From Flavobacterium sp. (lineage in GTDB: Bacteria; Bacteroidota; Bacteroidia; Flavobacteriales; Flavobacteriaceae): DNA of 36,012 nt. Position numbers and translations under genes: made by a program. Numbering within the stretch: the first letter of the stretch is position 1; every line of letters starts with the position of its first letter. This document shows, piece after piece, positions 1 to 9,000 of the stretch. Below the pieces are notes generated by a model. It worked only from the letters and a program-made list of their open reading frames with translations. It was not told the origin of the DNA and searched no databases. The DNA is taken from NCBI GenBank assembly GCA_024644655.1, contig JAHEHJ010000094.1, positions 1-36,012 of the forward strand, in the 5' to 3' direction.

Positions 1-737
1 GGTCCTTGCCAAGCACTTTGAGTTGCTCCACAGTTTGATCTTACAAAGTATCTGAAGTTTAATGATTCAGGAATACCTGTAACATCAGCTTGAACATAAG
101 TTAATGCACCTGCTGGATAGTTAACAATTGTACCTGTACCTTCAGCATCAACTAAATTAATACTCCAATCTACATCATAACTAGCTGGAGCTCCAATTGC
201 TTGGTTCCAATATAAACTAGCACCTGATGACGTATACGTGTCTGGCAAATAGAAATCACTTGCTCCTGGACGGATACATGAAGCCGCTGTAAAGTTGAAT
301 GTAAATTGGAAACCTGTTGCAGCCCATCTACTATCCCATTGGATGTAGTATGTAGTCCCTGCTGCTACTGGAACTGTTACAGTTGATCTGTAATTTGGAG
401 TTGTTGCATTTGGATCCACATCATCATTAGAATCAACACAAGTTAAAGCTGCACAAGTACCTTTCAAAACAGAAACACGTGTATCTGTAGTGGCAATACT
501 ATTAGCCGCTAAATCTGAAGAAATTGTGATTTCTCCATTAGCAGTTGCAACATACTTATACCAAATTGCTTTAATACCTGTTGAACTTGATAAACAAATA
601 GCTTGATAAGTACCTGTTATTGCTGGACAAGTTAGCGTACCATTAGTAGTAATAGTAGTAGGAGCCGCACACGTTAATTGTGAATAGGCATTAACTCCAA
701 CAACTAATAATAAGCATGAAAGTAATAGTTTTTTCAT
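1..737 (-). CDS. Secreted modular protein, N-terminal part only (PPC-like plus fibronectin III-like)
   Basis: The gene starts at an ATG at 737 and stays open for 245 codons to the window edge, so the C-terminus is missing. The first residues, MKKLLLSCLLLVVGVNAYSQ, are a typical Sec signal peptide. The next ~130 residues are rich in T, S, A and N and contain an IWYKYVATANGEITISS stretch and a TRVSVLKGTCAALTCVDSNDD stretch. These resemble the bacterial pre-peptidase C-terminal (PPC) beta-sandwich found in flavobacterial secreted proteins. The following part, with YLPDTYTSSGASLYWNQA and FRYFVRSNCGATQSAWQG, reads as a fibronectin III-like module. Proteins of this type are usually long, exported by the type IX system and end in a sorting domain, but that end lies outside the window, so the export route is inference. 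No enzymatic domain is visible. Partial gene; specific role unknown. Confidence 0.8.
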   Translation of the reverse strand, partial: MKKLLLSCLLLVVGVNAYSQLTCAAPTTITTNGTLTCPAITGTYQAICLSSSTGIKAIWYKYVATANGEITISSDLAANSIATTDTRVSVLKGTCAALTCVDSNDDVDPNATTPNYRSTVTVPVAAGTTYYIQWDSRWAATGFQFTFNFTAASCIRPGASDFYLPDTYTSSGASLYWNQAIGAPASYDVDWSINLVDAEGTGTIVNYPAGALTYVQADVTGIPESLNFRYFVRSNCGATQSAWQG

Positions 738-766
738 AAAAGTTAGTTTTTTTTTAATTTAATGGT

Positions 767-774
767 CAAATTTA
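767..774 (-). promoter_or_regulatory. Possible -7 box for the secreted-protein gene
   Basis: Read on the minus strand this is TAAATTTG, a match to the Bacteroidota TAnnTTTG box. It lies about 30 bases upstream of the ATG at 737, leaving a leader of roughly 20 bases. No TTG -33 element is found at the expected distance, so the call is tentative. Confidence 0.35.
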
Positions 775-918
775 GCAAACTTCTTTATATATAAAAGAAT
801 TTTAACTAACTTTTTGCCTGCCAATTAATTTTAAACTTAAAAACTAGTGCTAATAGTAACTTACGCACTATCCAATTACGAAATTAGTAGGAAATTAAAC
901 TACATTTAAAAGTACCCT

Positions 919-2172
919 CTAGCTGTCTTTTTCCCACTTTCCCACTACTGAGGTAGCCAAAGCATTTCCCAATACATTGGTAGCACTTCTGAACATATCA
1001 CAAAAATGGTCTATAGGTAATATGAGAGCAATCCCTTCAACAGGAATTTTAAACATTCCACAGGTTGCAGCCACAACAACTAAACTGGCTCTTGGCACAC
1101 CCGCAATACCTTTACTTGTTAACATTAAAACGAACAACATGACCATTTGGGTCTCAATAGTCAGGGGAACATTATAGACTTGAGCGATGAAGATACTTGC
1201 AAATGTCATGTACATCATACTCCCATCCAAATTAAAAGAATACCCCAAGGGCAACATAAAAGACACTATTTTATCTTTCACACCAAATCGCTCTAATTCC
1301 TCAGTCAATTTTGGAAAAACTGCTTCGCTACTCGTAGTACCAAAAGCAATTACTAATGGACTTACAATTCGTTTCAACAAGGTGGTCATCTGTCCTTTTA
1401 AGAATAGATACCCTATGACTAACAAAAACAACCATAACGAACCTATACCTACTAAAAAAGAACTGAAAAACTTGGCATAAGTAACCAATAAATCATTTAC
1501 ATTTTTAATAGCAAAAACCCCGGCAATAGCTCCAAATACCCCAATAGGCGCAAACTTCATCACATAGTTTACCATTTTCAAAATAATATGTGATGTTTTA
1601 TCAAGGGCATTAATTACGGGTTTCGCATTGCCCCCGATAGAAGCTGCTGCCAATCCAAAGAATATTGAGAAAATTACAATCTGTAATATTTCATTCCCTG
1701 CCATGGCTTCTACGATACTTTTAGGAATAATATGCTCCACAAAGTTTTGGGCTGAAAACCCCTGTGTTTTTTCTGTAACTTCTGTTGCAGTAGACACATC
1801 AACTGAACCCAATTTCAATCCAACTCCAGGTTGCAAAGTATTAACCCAAAATAATCCAATTAGTAACGACACGAATGAAGCTGAAAAAAACCAACCCAAT
1901 GCCTTGCCTCCTATGCGTCCTACTGCTTTAATATCTCCCAATTTGGCAATCCCAACCACTAAAGTGGTAAAGACCAAAGGCGAAATAATCATTTGGACCA
2001 ATCGGATGAATACAGTAGCTAGCATTTTAATTTTATCACTAAAACTTTGAGCGTCTTCTTCTCCTAGTGTATTATGAATATAAATTCCCAAAAAAGCGCC
2101 ACAACACATAGCGATTACAATTTGTACAGTAAGATTGCTTAATAATGATTTCTTTTCGGTAGTAACTTCCAT
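919..2172 (-). CDS. Dicarboxylate/amino acid:cation symporter (DAACS family)
   Basis: An inner-membrane secondary transporter of the GltP/DctA family that would import dicarboxylates or acidic amino acids with Na+ or H+. The 417-residue length fits the family. The diagnostic segments are present in order: the serine-rich re-entrant motif AFGTTSSEAVFPKL near residue 275, the NLDGS motif in TM7 near 315, the second hairpin TSKGIAGVPRASLVV near 355, and the substrate-binding TM8 motif DMFRSATNVLGN near 390 with its aspartate, arginine and asparagine. Eight or so hydrophobic segments are visible. Which substrate or cation is used cannot be read from sequence alone. The gene starts 3 bases after aroC ends, on the same strand, so the two are probably cotranscribed. 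No strong terminator is visible between its end at 919 and the next gene start at 737. Confidence 0.92.
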   Translation of the reverse strand: MEVTTEKKSLLSNLTVQIVIAMCCGAFLGIYIHNTLGEEDAQSFSDKIKMLATVFIRLVQMIISPLVFTTLVVGIAKLGDIKAVGRIGGKALGWFFSASFVSLLIGLFWVNTLQPGVGLKLGSVDVSTATEVTEKTQGFSAQNFVEHIIPKSIVEAMAGNEILQIVIFSIFFGLAAASIGGNAKPVINALDKTSHIILKMVNYVMKFAPIGVFGAIAGVFAIKNVNDLLVTYAKFFSSFLVGIGSLWLFLLVIGYLFLKGQMTTLLKRIVSPLVIAFGTTSSEAVFPKLTEELERFGVKDKIVSFMLPLGYSFNLDGSMMYMTFASIFIAQVYNVPLTIETQMVMLFVLMLTSKGIAGVPRASLVVVAATCGMFKIPVEGIALILPIDHFCDMFRSATNVLGNALATSVVGKWEKDS

Positions 2173-2175
2173 AAA

Positions 2176-3237
2176 TTATAGATAGGTTTTATTTAATAAG
2201 TAAAAATCAGCCAGAACCATGGCAGCCATAGCTTCTACTATAGGGACTGCGCGTGGCACCACACAAGGATCATGACGTCCTTTGCCCATTTGTTCCACAA
2301 GTGTATTTTGGTTTGTTAACACCTCTTGACTCTGAATGAGAGTAGCCACAGGTTTAAAAGCTACTCGGAAATAAATATCCATTCCATTGGATATACCTCC
2401 TTGTATGCCTCCCGATAAATTGGTTTTGGTAGTACCGTCTTCACGATACAAATCATTATGCGCACTCCCTTTCATTTGGGCACCGCAAAATCCGCTACCC
2501 AATTCAAATCCTTTAACGGCATTGATAGACAACATGGCCTTACCCAATTCGGCATGCAACTTATCAAAAACAGGCTCCCCTAATCCTATAGGTACATTTT
2601 GCAACACACAGGTAACAGTACCTCCTACAGTATCACCCTCTTTCCGAACTTCTTTGATATACGCTTCCATCTTTTCGGCAGTAGCCAAATCCGGGCAACG
2701 AACCGCATTGCTTTCTATTAAGTCAAAATTTAATTCTTGGTAAGGTTTGTCTATAAATATTGCCCCCACAGAAGACACAAAGGCATTAATCTTGATATTG
2801 GGAAGCATTTGTTTAGCAATAGCTCCTGCCACAACTCGGCAAGCCGTTTCTCGAGCAGAACTACGTCCTCCACCTCTATAATCGCGAATTCCATATTTTT
2901 TTTCATACACATAATCGGCATGACTAGGGCGATAGGAATCTTTTATATGGGTATAATCATCCGATTTTTGATTGGTATTGGGTATGATAAACCCTATTGG
3001 GGTTCCCATAGTCTTTCCTTCAAAGATTCCCGATAAAAACTGTACCTCATCGTCTTCTTTCCGCTGTGTCACAATAGTCGATTGGCCTGGCTTTCTTCGT
3101 TGCATCTCATTTTGAATGGCCTCAAAATCAAGTTTCAAGCCTGGTGAACAGCCATCAAGTATTCCTCCTAATGCTTCCCCATGTGACTCCCCAAAAGTAG
3201 TAAGTTTAAAAAGCGTTCCAAAGCTATTTCCTGCCAT
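2176..3237 (-). CDS. aroC: Chorismate synthase
   Basis: Catalyses the last step of the shikimate pathway, converting 5-enolpyruvylshikimate 3-phosphate to chorismate using reduced FMN; cytosolic. The 353-residue length is normal. The family signatures are intact: GESHG close to the N-terminus (residues 17-21), the glycine/arginine stretch [10 protein letters not shown] near 120, and [17 protein letters not shown] near 325. The start [10 protein letters not shown] is the usual one for the family. A downstream symporter gene follows after 3 bases. The gene is divergent from the small secreted-protein gene at 3427. No other aromatic-pathway gene is in the window, so aroC stands alone here. Confidence 0.97.
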   Translation of the reverse strand: MAGNSFGTLFKLTTFGESHGEALGGILDGCSPGLKLDFEAIQNEMQRRKPGQSTIVTQRKEDDEVQFLSGIFEGKTMGTPIGFIIPNTNQKSDDYTHIKDSYRPSHADYVYEKKYGIRDYRGGGRSSARETACRVVAGAIAKQMLPNIKINAFVSSVGAIFIDKPYQELNFDLIESNAVRCPDLATAEKMEAYIKEVRKEGDTVGGTVTCVLQNVPIGLGEPVFDKLHAELGKAMLSINAVKGFELGSGFCGAQMKGSAHNDLYREDGTTKTNLSGGIQGGISNGMDIYFRVAFKPVATLIQSQEVLTNQNTLVEQMGKGRHDPCVVPRAVPIVEAMAAMVLADFYLLNKTYL

Positions 3238-3253
3238 AAAAAAGTGTTTTAAA

Positions 3254-3261
3254 CAAATATA
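3254..3261 (-). promoter_or_regulatory. Possible -7 box for aroC
   Basis: The minus strand reads TATATTTG, a full match to TAnnTTTG, 17 bases upstream of the aroC ATG. The implied leader is only about 10 bases and no -33 TTG is seen at normal spacing, so this is a weak prediction. Confidence 0.35.
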
Positions 3262-3399
3262 CCATTTCTATTATAAAGTAAAAAACGAAACGATTTAAAT
3301 GTCTGCAATTTGAGTCCCAACTCTTCATTTGAACCATACTAATTCACACTTAATCGATAAAACAATATAATAAATACCACTTTTTCACGTTATATAATT

Positions 3400-3407
3400 T
3401 ACATTTG
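3400..3407 (+). promoter_or_regulatory. Possible -7 box for the gene at 3427
   Basis: TACATTTG matches TAnnTTTG and lies 19 bases before the ATG at 3427, implying a leader of about 13 bases. No TTG is present at the usual -33 spacing. Confidence 0.4.
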
Positions 3408-3426
3408 TACTACTAAATTTTTTACT

Positions 3427-3921
3427 ATGAAAAGAACCATTTTATCCGCTTTCTTGCTAATTGGATTAGCAATTAACGCACAAGCTCAAGACATCTCAAA
3501 AAACGCATTAGGTTTACGATTGGGAAACAATGATGGCTTTGGAGGAGAAGTAACCTATCAACGGGGATTATCAAAAAACAACCGTTTGGAAGCCGATTTG
3601 GGTTGGAGAAACAGCAAAAATGTAGACGCCTTTAAATTGGTTGGATTATACCAATGGGTATGGGATTTAGACCAAGGATTTAATTGGTATGCCGGTGTAG
3701 GTGCTGGAATTGGAAGCTGGCACTACAACTATTTAGGAGAAAGCCGTGGAGGTACCATTCTACTTGGAGCAGGTGATGTAGGGATAGAATACAATTTTGA
3801 AGAAATCCCACTGCAATTGTCATTAGATTTCAGACCTGAAATCTATTTCAACTCAAGTGATTACAGAACCAATAGTTTCGGCCCTGATATCGCATTAGGC
3901 ATCCGCTATAAGTTTGATTAA
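3427..3921 (+). CDS. Small outer-membrane beta-barrel-type protein
   Basis: A 164-residue protein beginning with the Sec signal peptide MKRTILSAFLLIGLAINAQA and a cleavage site near AQA-Q. The mature part alternates polar and hydrophobic residues with many aromatics and glycines (LGLRLGNNDGFGGEVTYQR, YAGVGAGIGSWHYNY) and ends in IALGIRYKFD, a C-terminus with an aromatic last residue but one typical of outer-membrane strands. About eight strands could be drawn, as in small OmpA/OmpW-like barrels. The exact role is not recognised. It is a single-gene transcript: a divergent promoter region lies upstream and a strong terminator follows its stop codon by about 20 bases. Confidence 0.8.
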   Translation: MKRTILSAFLLIGLAINAQAQDISKNALGLRLGNNDGFGGEVTYQRGLSKNNRLEADLGWRNSKNVDAFKLVGLYQWVWDLDQGFNWYAGVGAGIGSWHYNYLGESRGGTILLGAGDVGIEYNFEEIPLQLSLDFRPEIYFNSSDYRTNSFGPDIALGIRYKFD

Positions 3922-3937
3922 CGCGTTTCATACTACT

Positions 3938-3968
3938 AAAAAAGACCTGTAGTACAGGTCTTTTTTTT
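3938..3968. terminator. Bidirectional intrinsic terminator
   Basis: A perfect 7-bp stem (GACCTGT at 3944-3950 with ACAGGTC at 3954-3960) and a 3-base loop are flanked by six A on the left and eight T on the right. It therefore works on both strands. It sits between two convergent genes, and the minus-strand gene's stop codon lies inside its T tract at 3967-3969. Confidence 0.9.
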
Positions 3969-4395
3969 ATTGAATAACGATGGGCTTTTTCGAATTGATT
4001 TTTACCACACTATATGGATAAACAAACACACCATCGGGATTAGGGTTTAAGCGTTTGGGCTTCGTTTCCTTCACATGCAAGATGATATTAGTCGCCGTTT
4101 CTTCTACTTTGGTAATTTCAACAGTATAATTTCCTTCAGGTAACTCTCCCATATTTAGGATAATAAAATTACTCTTCTCCATATCTTCCGATTTTATTTT
4201 ATGCTTCAGGGTTTTATCACTCATGAGCATCTTAATCTCATTGGGCTCAGTTAAAATTTCATAAAACCGAATATTAGCCCCACCATCATTATTATAGTTC
4301 AACACTTCATACAATGGTTTGCTAGCAGTATTTTTAGATGAAGAACAAGAAAACAAGCACGCTATAGCCAAAAGGCAAATTCCTTTTTTTATCAT
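3967..4395 (-). CDS. Small lipoprotein of unknown function
   Basis: A 142-residue protein with a lipoprotein signal peptide: MIKKGICLLAIACLFSC followed by SSSKN, with the acylated cysteine at residue 17. The mature domain is small, beta-rich and charged (LYEVLNYNNDGGANIRFYEIL, NYTVEITKVEETATNIILHVKE). I do not recognise the family. Its ATG overlaps the bshA stop codon (ATGA at 4392-4395), so the two are translationally coupled. That ties it to bshA by expression but not necessarily by function. It ends inside a bidirectional terminator. Confidence 0.85.
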   Translation of the reverse strand: MIKKGICLLAIACLFSCSSSKNTASKPLYEVLNYNNDGGANIRFYEILTEPNEIKMLMSDKTLKHKIKSEDMEKSNFIILNMGELPEGNYTVEITKVEETATNIILHVKETKPKRLNPNPDGVFVYPYSVVKINSKKPIVIQ

Positions 4396-5525
4396 AACTT
4401 TTGATGTATTGCTTTATGATATAAGTCTTCATAAAGAGGTAAAATGTTTTTAATGTCAAATTGTTGGGCCACTTCCAATGCTCTAGTTTTAAACTGCGTT
4501 AGTGTATTCTCATTCATTAAAATTTTCAACGCATTTTCAGCCATCTCCTCTACAGCTCCAACTGCACTTAAATAACCCGACTCACCATCAAAATTCACTT
4601 CGGGTAATCCTCCTGAATTACTTGATATTACAGGCACACTCCAAGCCATCGCTTCCAATGCGGCTAGTCCAAAACTCTCGGTTTCTGATGGCAATAAAAA
4701 CAAATCGGAATAAGCCAAAATTTGGTCAATCTCATTACTGTTACCAAAAAAGATAACTTTATCTTGTATTCCCAAGGATTCACAAAGCTGTTCTGCTTTT
4801 GCTTTTTCGGGCCCATCCCCCACCATCATTAATTTGGATGGAATGTGTTGCTGTATTTTATAAAAAATCTGAATGACGTCAGGGATTCGTTTTACTTTTC
4901 TAAAGTTACTGATATGGGTCACTATACGCTCTTCCTTATTTGCCATAACTGAGCGTTGACACGAAATTAAATTTTCGTTTCGGTGCTTGTCCAATTCAAT
5001 AAAATTCGGAATAACATGTATCTCTTTAGTAATATTAAAGAGTTTATAGGTGTCCTCTTTTAAACTTTGAGAAACAGAAGTCACCACATCCGATTTATTG
5101 ATACTAAAACTCACAGCTGGTTTATAAAAAGGATGATTCCCTACTAAAGTAATATCTGTACCATGAAGCGTAGTAACCATAGGAATGTCAATTCCTTCAT
5201 CTTTCAACATTTGTTTAGCCATATAACCCGCATAGGCATGTGGAATGGCATAATGCACATGAAGCAGTTCAATTTTATACAACTTCACCATATCTACCAA
5301 TTTGCTAGACAATGCCAATTCATAAGGCTGGTAATGAAACAAGGGATATTCGGGCACATTCACTTCGTGATAATGTACATTGGAATTTAATAACGCTAAT
5401 CGAACCGGTTGCCTATAGGTGATGAAATGGATTTCATGTCCTCTATGGGCTAATTCCAATCCTAATTCAGTAGCGACAACTCCACTACCTCCAAAGGTAG
5501 GATAGCAAACAATGGCTATTTTCAT
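4392..5525 (-). CDS. bshA: N-acetyl-alpha-D-glucosaminyl L-malate synthase
   Basis: A GT-B fold family 4 glycosyltransferase that joins UDP-GlcNAc to L-malate, the first step in making the low-molecular-weight thiol bacillithiol. The 377-residue length is right for BshA. The N-terminal MKIAIVCYPTFGGSGVVATE, the HVHYAIPHAYAG segment (89-100), TTLHGTDITLVG (118-129) and the GT4 EX7E motif from E283 to E291 within ETESFGLAALEAMAW are all as in characterised BshA proteins. Bacillithiol synthesis by Bacteroidota is established knowledge; bshB and bshC are not in this window. A generic GT4 enzyme is the alternative but the N-terminal match makes BshA the better call. A 17-bp palindrome lies 35 bases upstream of the start. 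Confidence 0.92.
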   Translation of the reverse strand: MKIAIVCYPTFGGSGVVATELGLELAHRGHEIHFITYRQPVRLALLNSNVHYHEVNVPEYPLFHYQPYELALSSKLVDMVKLYKIELLHVHYAIPHAYAGYMAKQMLKDEGIDIPMVTTLHGTDITLVGNHPFYKPAVSFSINKSDVVTSVSQSLKEDTYKLFNITKEIHVIPNFIELDKHRNENLISCQRSVMANKEERIVTHISNFRKVKRIPDVIQIFYKIQQHIPSKLMMVGDGPEKAKAEQLCESLGIQDKVIFFGNSNEIDQILAYSDLFLLPSETESFGLAALEAMAWSVPVISSNSGGLPEVNFDGESGYLSAVGAVEEMAENALKILMNENTLTQFKTRALEVAQQFDIKNILPLYEDLYHKAIHQKL

Positions 5526-5559
5526 ATTGAATACTCAGTTAGATAGAAGCCTACGGAAA

Positions 5560-5576
5560 TTTTGTTTCAAACAAAA
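5560..5576. promoter_or_regulatory. 17-bp palindrome upstream of bshA
   Basis: TTTTGTTT-C-AAACAAAA is a perfect inverted repeat with 8-bp arms and a 1-base centre, 35 to 51 bases upstream of the bshA ATG. Its AT-only arms and lack of a GC stem make a terminator unlikely. It could be an operator; no regulator is assigned. Confidence 0.4.
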
Positions 5577-5834
5577 AACCGAATACGCACCTATCATATT
5601 TGGTGCTACGAATTTAAGCAAAATATAAGTTGGAAAGAGAATACTATTTGTTAAAACTAAAAGTCATTCGAGTGCCAAGGGCTATTGTACTAGTACTCTT
5701 GACACTACATCCAATGAAATAAATGACCATTCCATTTTGATTTCAAAAACCAGAAACTATTGCTAAAAAAGGAGGATGTAACAACAATTTTTATACCTGC
5801 AGCCAGCCCTTTATTGACGGGGGCTCCCAACTGA

Positions 5835-5887
5835 CCTGACGGAGATTTTGCTCGAGCCTGACGGAGATTTAGTTCGACCCTGACGGA
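5835..5887. repeat. 22-bp tandem repeat, two full copies and one partial
   Basis: CCTGACGGAGATTT begins at 5835 and again at 5857, and CCTGACGGA begins at 5879, so the period is 22 bases. The spacer halves are similar too (TGCTCGAG against AGTTCGAC). The period is not a multiple of three, which argues against a coding repeat. It could be part of a dispersed intergenic element. Confidence 0.8.
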
Positions 5888-6012
5888 ACAAAAAAGTCGT
5901 CCTAGTACTTTTTTACCTCCGTCCGCATGTTTCTGAAGCCTTGTATTCATTGACTTCACAAGGGGTGAAAAAAACTTAAATTTTGAGCTGCTTTAATGTA
6001 TTCCAACTCTAA

Positions 6013-9000
6013 TTATTTACTAATAATAGCCTCTTGAATTACTTTTTGAATGTCTTCGCGAATATTTTCTTTAGAAAGCTTGTTGGTCAAACTAGTGCCA
6101 GGATAGGTTCGATTTGACAAGAAAATATAAACGATATCTGTTGCGGGATCAGCCCAAGCCATAGTACCTGTAAATCCGGTATGTCCAAAACTAGACATGG
6201 AAACACATCCACAAGTAGGGCCTTCTTTGCCCAACTGTGGTTTATCAAATCCCAGCCCGCGACGATTGCCCTCAGTACAATACCAACAGGTATTAAAATC
6301 GGTAAAAGTAGCTTCTGAAAAATAGGTTTGGTTACCATAGGTTCCTTTTTGAAGGTAGAGTTGCATCATTTTAGCCAAGTCCATCGCATTGGAAAAAATA
6401 CCTGCATGTCCTCCTACCCCACCTTCCATAGCGGCTTCCATATCATGAACATAGCCTTGAAGGGTATCATGACGGAAATAGGTGTCAATTTCGGTTGGGA
6501 CTATGCGTTCTTTGGGAAATCGAAGCAACGGATTGTATCCTGTATTATTCATCCCTAAGGAAGCATAGAAGTTTTCAGTAGCTAGTTGGTCCAACGATTT
6601 ACCAGTAGTTTTTTCCAAATACTGTTTCAATATGATAAACGTAAAATCACTGTACTTGTATTCTTTTTTATCTATCAAAGGACTCTTAATAATCTTGGCC
6701 ATGATGGTATCCTGGAAATCATCACGAATAAATAAGCTATCCGATACTCTTTTGCTAAATCCAGCAGTAGCTACTTTTTTATAATACTTATCCATTGGCT
6801 TATTGGCCGTGTCCAAAGTAGCTTTGTAAAACGGAATCCAAGCCTGCAATCTACCATAATGGGAAAGCAATTCTTTAAAACTAATTTGTTGTTTGTTTGA
6901 ATTCTTAAAAGCAGGAAGGAGCTCCCCTAAAGTAGTTTGCAAATTGACTTTCTTTTTATCATACTGTACCATGACATTGGGCAATGTAGCAACCATCTTA
7001 GTCAATGATGCCACATCATACAAATCAGTATTAGTTACCTTATCCGTACTCTCATAGGTTTTGGTTCCAAAAGATTTTTGGTATATGACTTTACCTTTTC
7101 GAGCTACCAATACCTGCATACCAGGCGCCATCTTTCCTTGTATCGCTTTTTGAGCATACTCTTCAATTTTTTTCAACTTCTCCGAACTCATACCAACGGC
7201 TTCTGGCGTGGTAAAACCCAATCGATTCAGTTTTTCAGTGACTAGTCCATCACCAGCTTTATACATGGAATTGATAGATACCGGCAATTTCCCTTTGGAA
7301 GCAATAGCACCAAAAATCAGTTCGGCAGATACTACTTGGGGTACGTCCCCATTTTGATAGGAAACTATTAAACTTTTAATTGTATCAAAACTTTTAATTT
7401 TAGAAAGGGAATACGGTTTGGCAAAGCAATCTAAAACCACATTCTTAGTCGAAGCGATACTTTCTATAATATCCAATTCGTAATCACTTAATTCAGGCGC
7501 TTTCCACCAAGTTTTATCCGATTTATGATAGCCTATAATAACGGTGTCAAAACCTGACAATTGAGACACCAAACTATCCTTATTGGTCTCGTTAATCTCT
7601 ATTACTTCCGTATACTTTTGCAAGGTTGACAAAAACGGAAGCTGTGTATCATCTCCTAGCTTTACATAAGCAATTCGTTGATTTAAATTTTTTAAAGGCA
7701 AAAAGTCATGCTCGTTTTTAACAACCGTAATGGCGTTTTCATACATTTCATACTTCAACGCATCATTTTCGGGTGTATTCATATCGGCATCCAAATGTGC
7801 CACTTCAATAGGATTAGAATGTTGTAATCCTGCCTTGAATTTATACTTCAATATCTTTTTTACCGACTCGGCTAAGCGGTCTTCATCGTAAAGACTATCT
7901 TGTTTGGCCACACAAAGTTTTTCCACGGCTAGAGGTACATTTTCTGCAAAAAGCAATATGTCATTTCCGGCCAAAAAGGCTTCCAAATCTATATCTCCCG
8001 GTTTTTTGAAATTACTAGCCCCTTTCATATTCAACGCATCGGTAAATATCAACCCTTCAAATCCAAGTTCTCCTTTCAACACATCCGTTACAACATGATG
8101 AGAAATTGAAGTAGGATATCCTTCACGAGGCTCCAAACTCGGTACATTTAAATGGGCCACCATAACCGATACCAAGCCCTCATCAAACATCCGTTTATAA
8201 GGGTATAATTCGATTTTTCCTAAATGCTCCAAAGTTGCATTAACGACGGGTAAGGAACTATGGGAATCAGTTGAAGTATCACCATGTCCAGGAAAATGTT
8301 TCCCTGTAGAGAACACACCTTGTCCTTGAGCACCTTTCATCAATGCAATGGCATGCTCTGTTACATTCACTTTATTTTCACCAAAGGAACGATACCCAAT
8401 AATTGGATTTTTGGGATTGGTATTGATATCTAATACAGGTGCGAAATTAAAATGAACCCCCATGCGCTTGCTTTCTTGAGCCATACTTTTTCCAACGCGC
8501 TGTATCAAATCAAGATTTTTAATAGCTCCAAGAGTCATATTAAATGGATAGCGAAAGGTGGAATCCAATCGCATATTCATACCCCACTCAGCATCAATAC
8601 CTATAAATAAAGGCACTTTAGAAAGCGATTGGTATCTATTGGTCAATCGGGCTTGACGACCTGGACCACCTTGAAAAAAAATCAAACCTCCTATTTTATA
8701 GTCTTTGATTAATTTTTCGATGGCATTGGTGTGTATTGTATCTTTATTGGAATAGGCCGCTACCATAAACAATTGCCCTACTTTTTCTTCAAAAGTCATT
8801 TGATTGTATATACTATCTACCCAATGGGTTTCGGCTAGGGTTTCGGGAAAGAAATTTTTACGTTCAGATTTTAAATGTGGGATATAGATTTCTTCATCTT
8901 CTGCAAATCCGGCTTTCCCCAATTGTACATTGGACTGAGTGCTTTTAGTAGACGAACAATTCGCAACCAAAAACAACAACAGCATCAAAGCGCCAAATCT

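Larger units (their letters stand above)
5526..6012. other. 487-bp gap between bshA start and the GH3 gene end
   Basis: No convincing gene. A minus-strand reading frame of 84 codons (5705-5959) exists, but it is built partly from a 22-bp tandem repeat, lacks family features and is not preceded by a promoter-like element. The gap holds the palindrome at 5560-5576, a second palindrome GTACTAGTAC at 5687-5696 inside an imperfect inverted repeat (AGTGCCAAG near 5671, CTTGACACT near 5698), and the tandem repeat at 5835-5887. The part from about 5800 to 5900 is visibly more GC-rich than the surroundings. It looks like a repeat island rather than a gene. Confidence 0.6.

Noticed and set aside
3116..3298. 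Plus-strand frames opposite aroC and other long genes
   Set aside because: They mirror the codon pattern of the real genes on the other strand and show no domain, signal peptide or promoter of their own.
5705..5959. 84-codon minus-strand frame in the bshA-GH3 gap
   Set aside because: It spans a 22-bp non-triplet tandem repeat, has no recognisable domain or leader, and its composition differs from the true genes around it.
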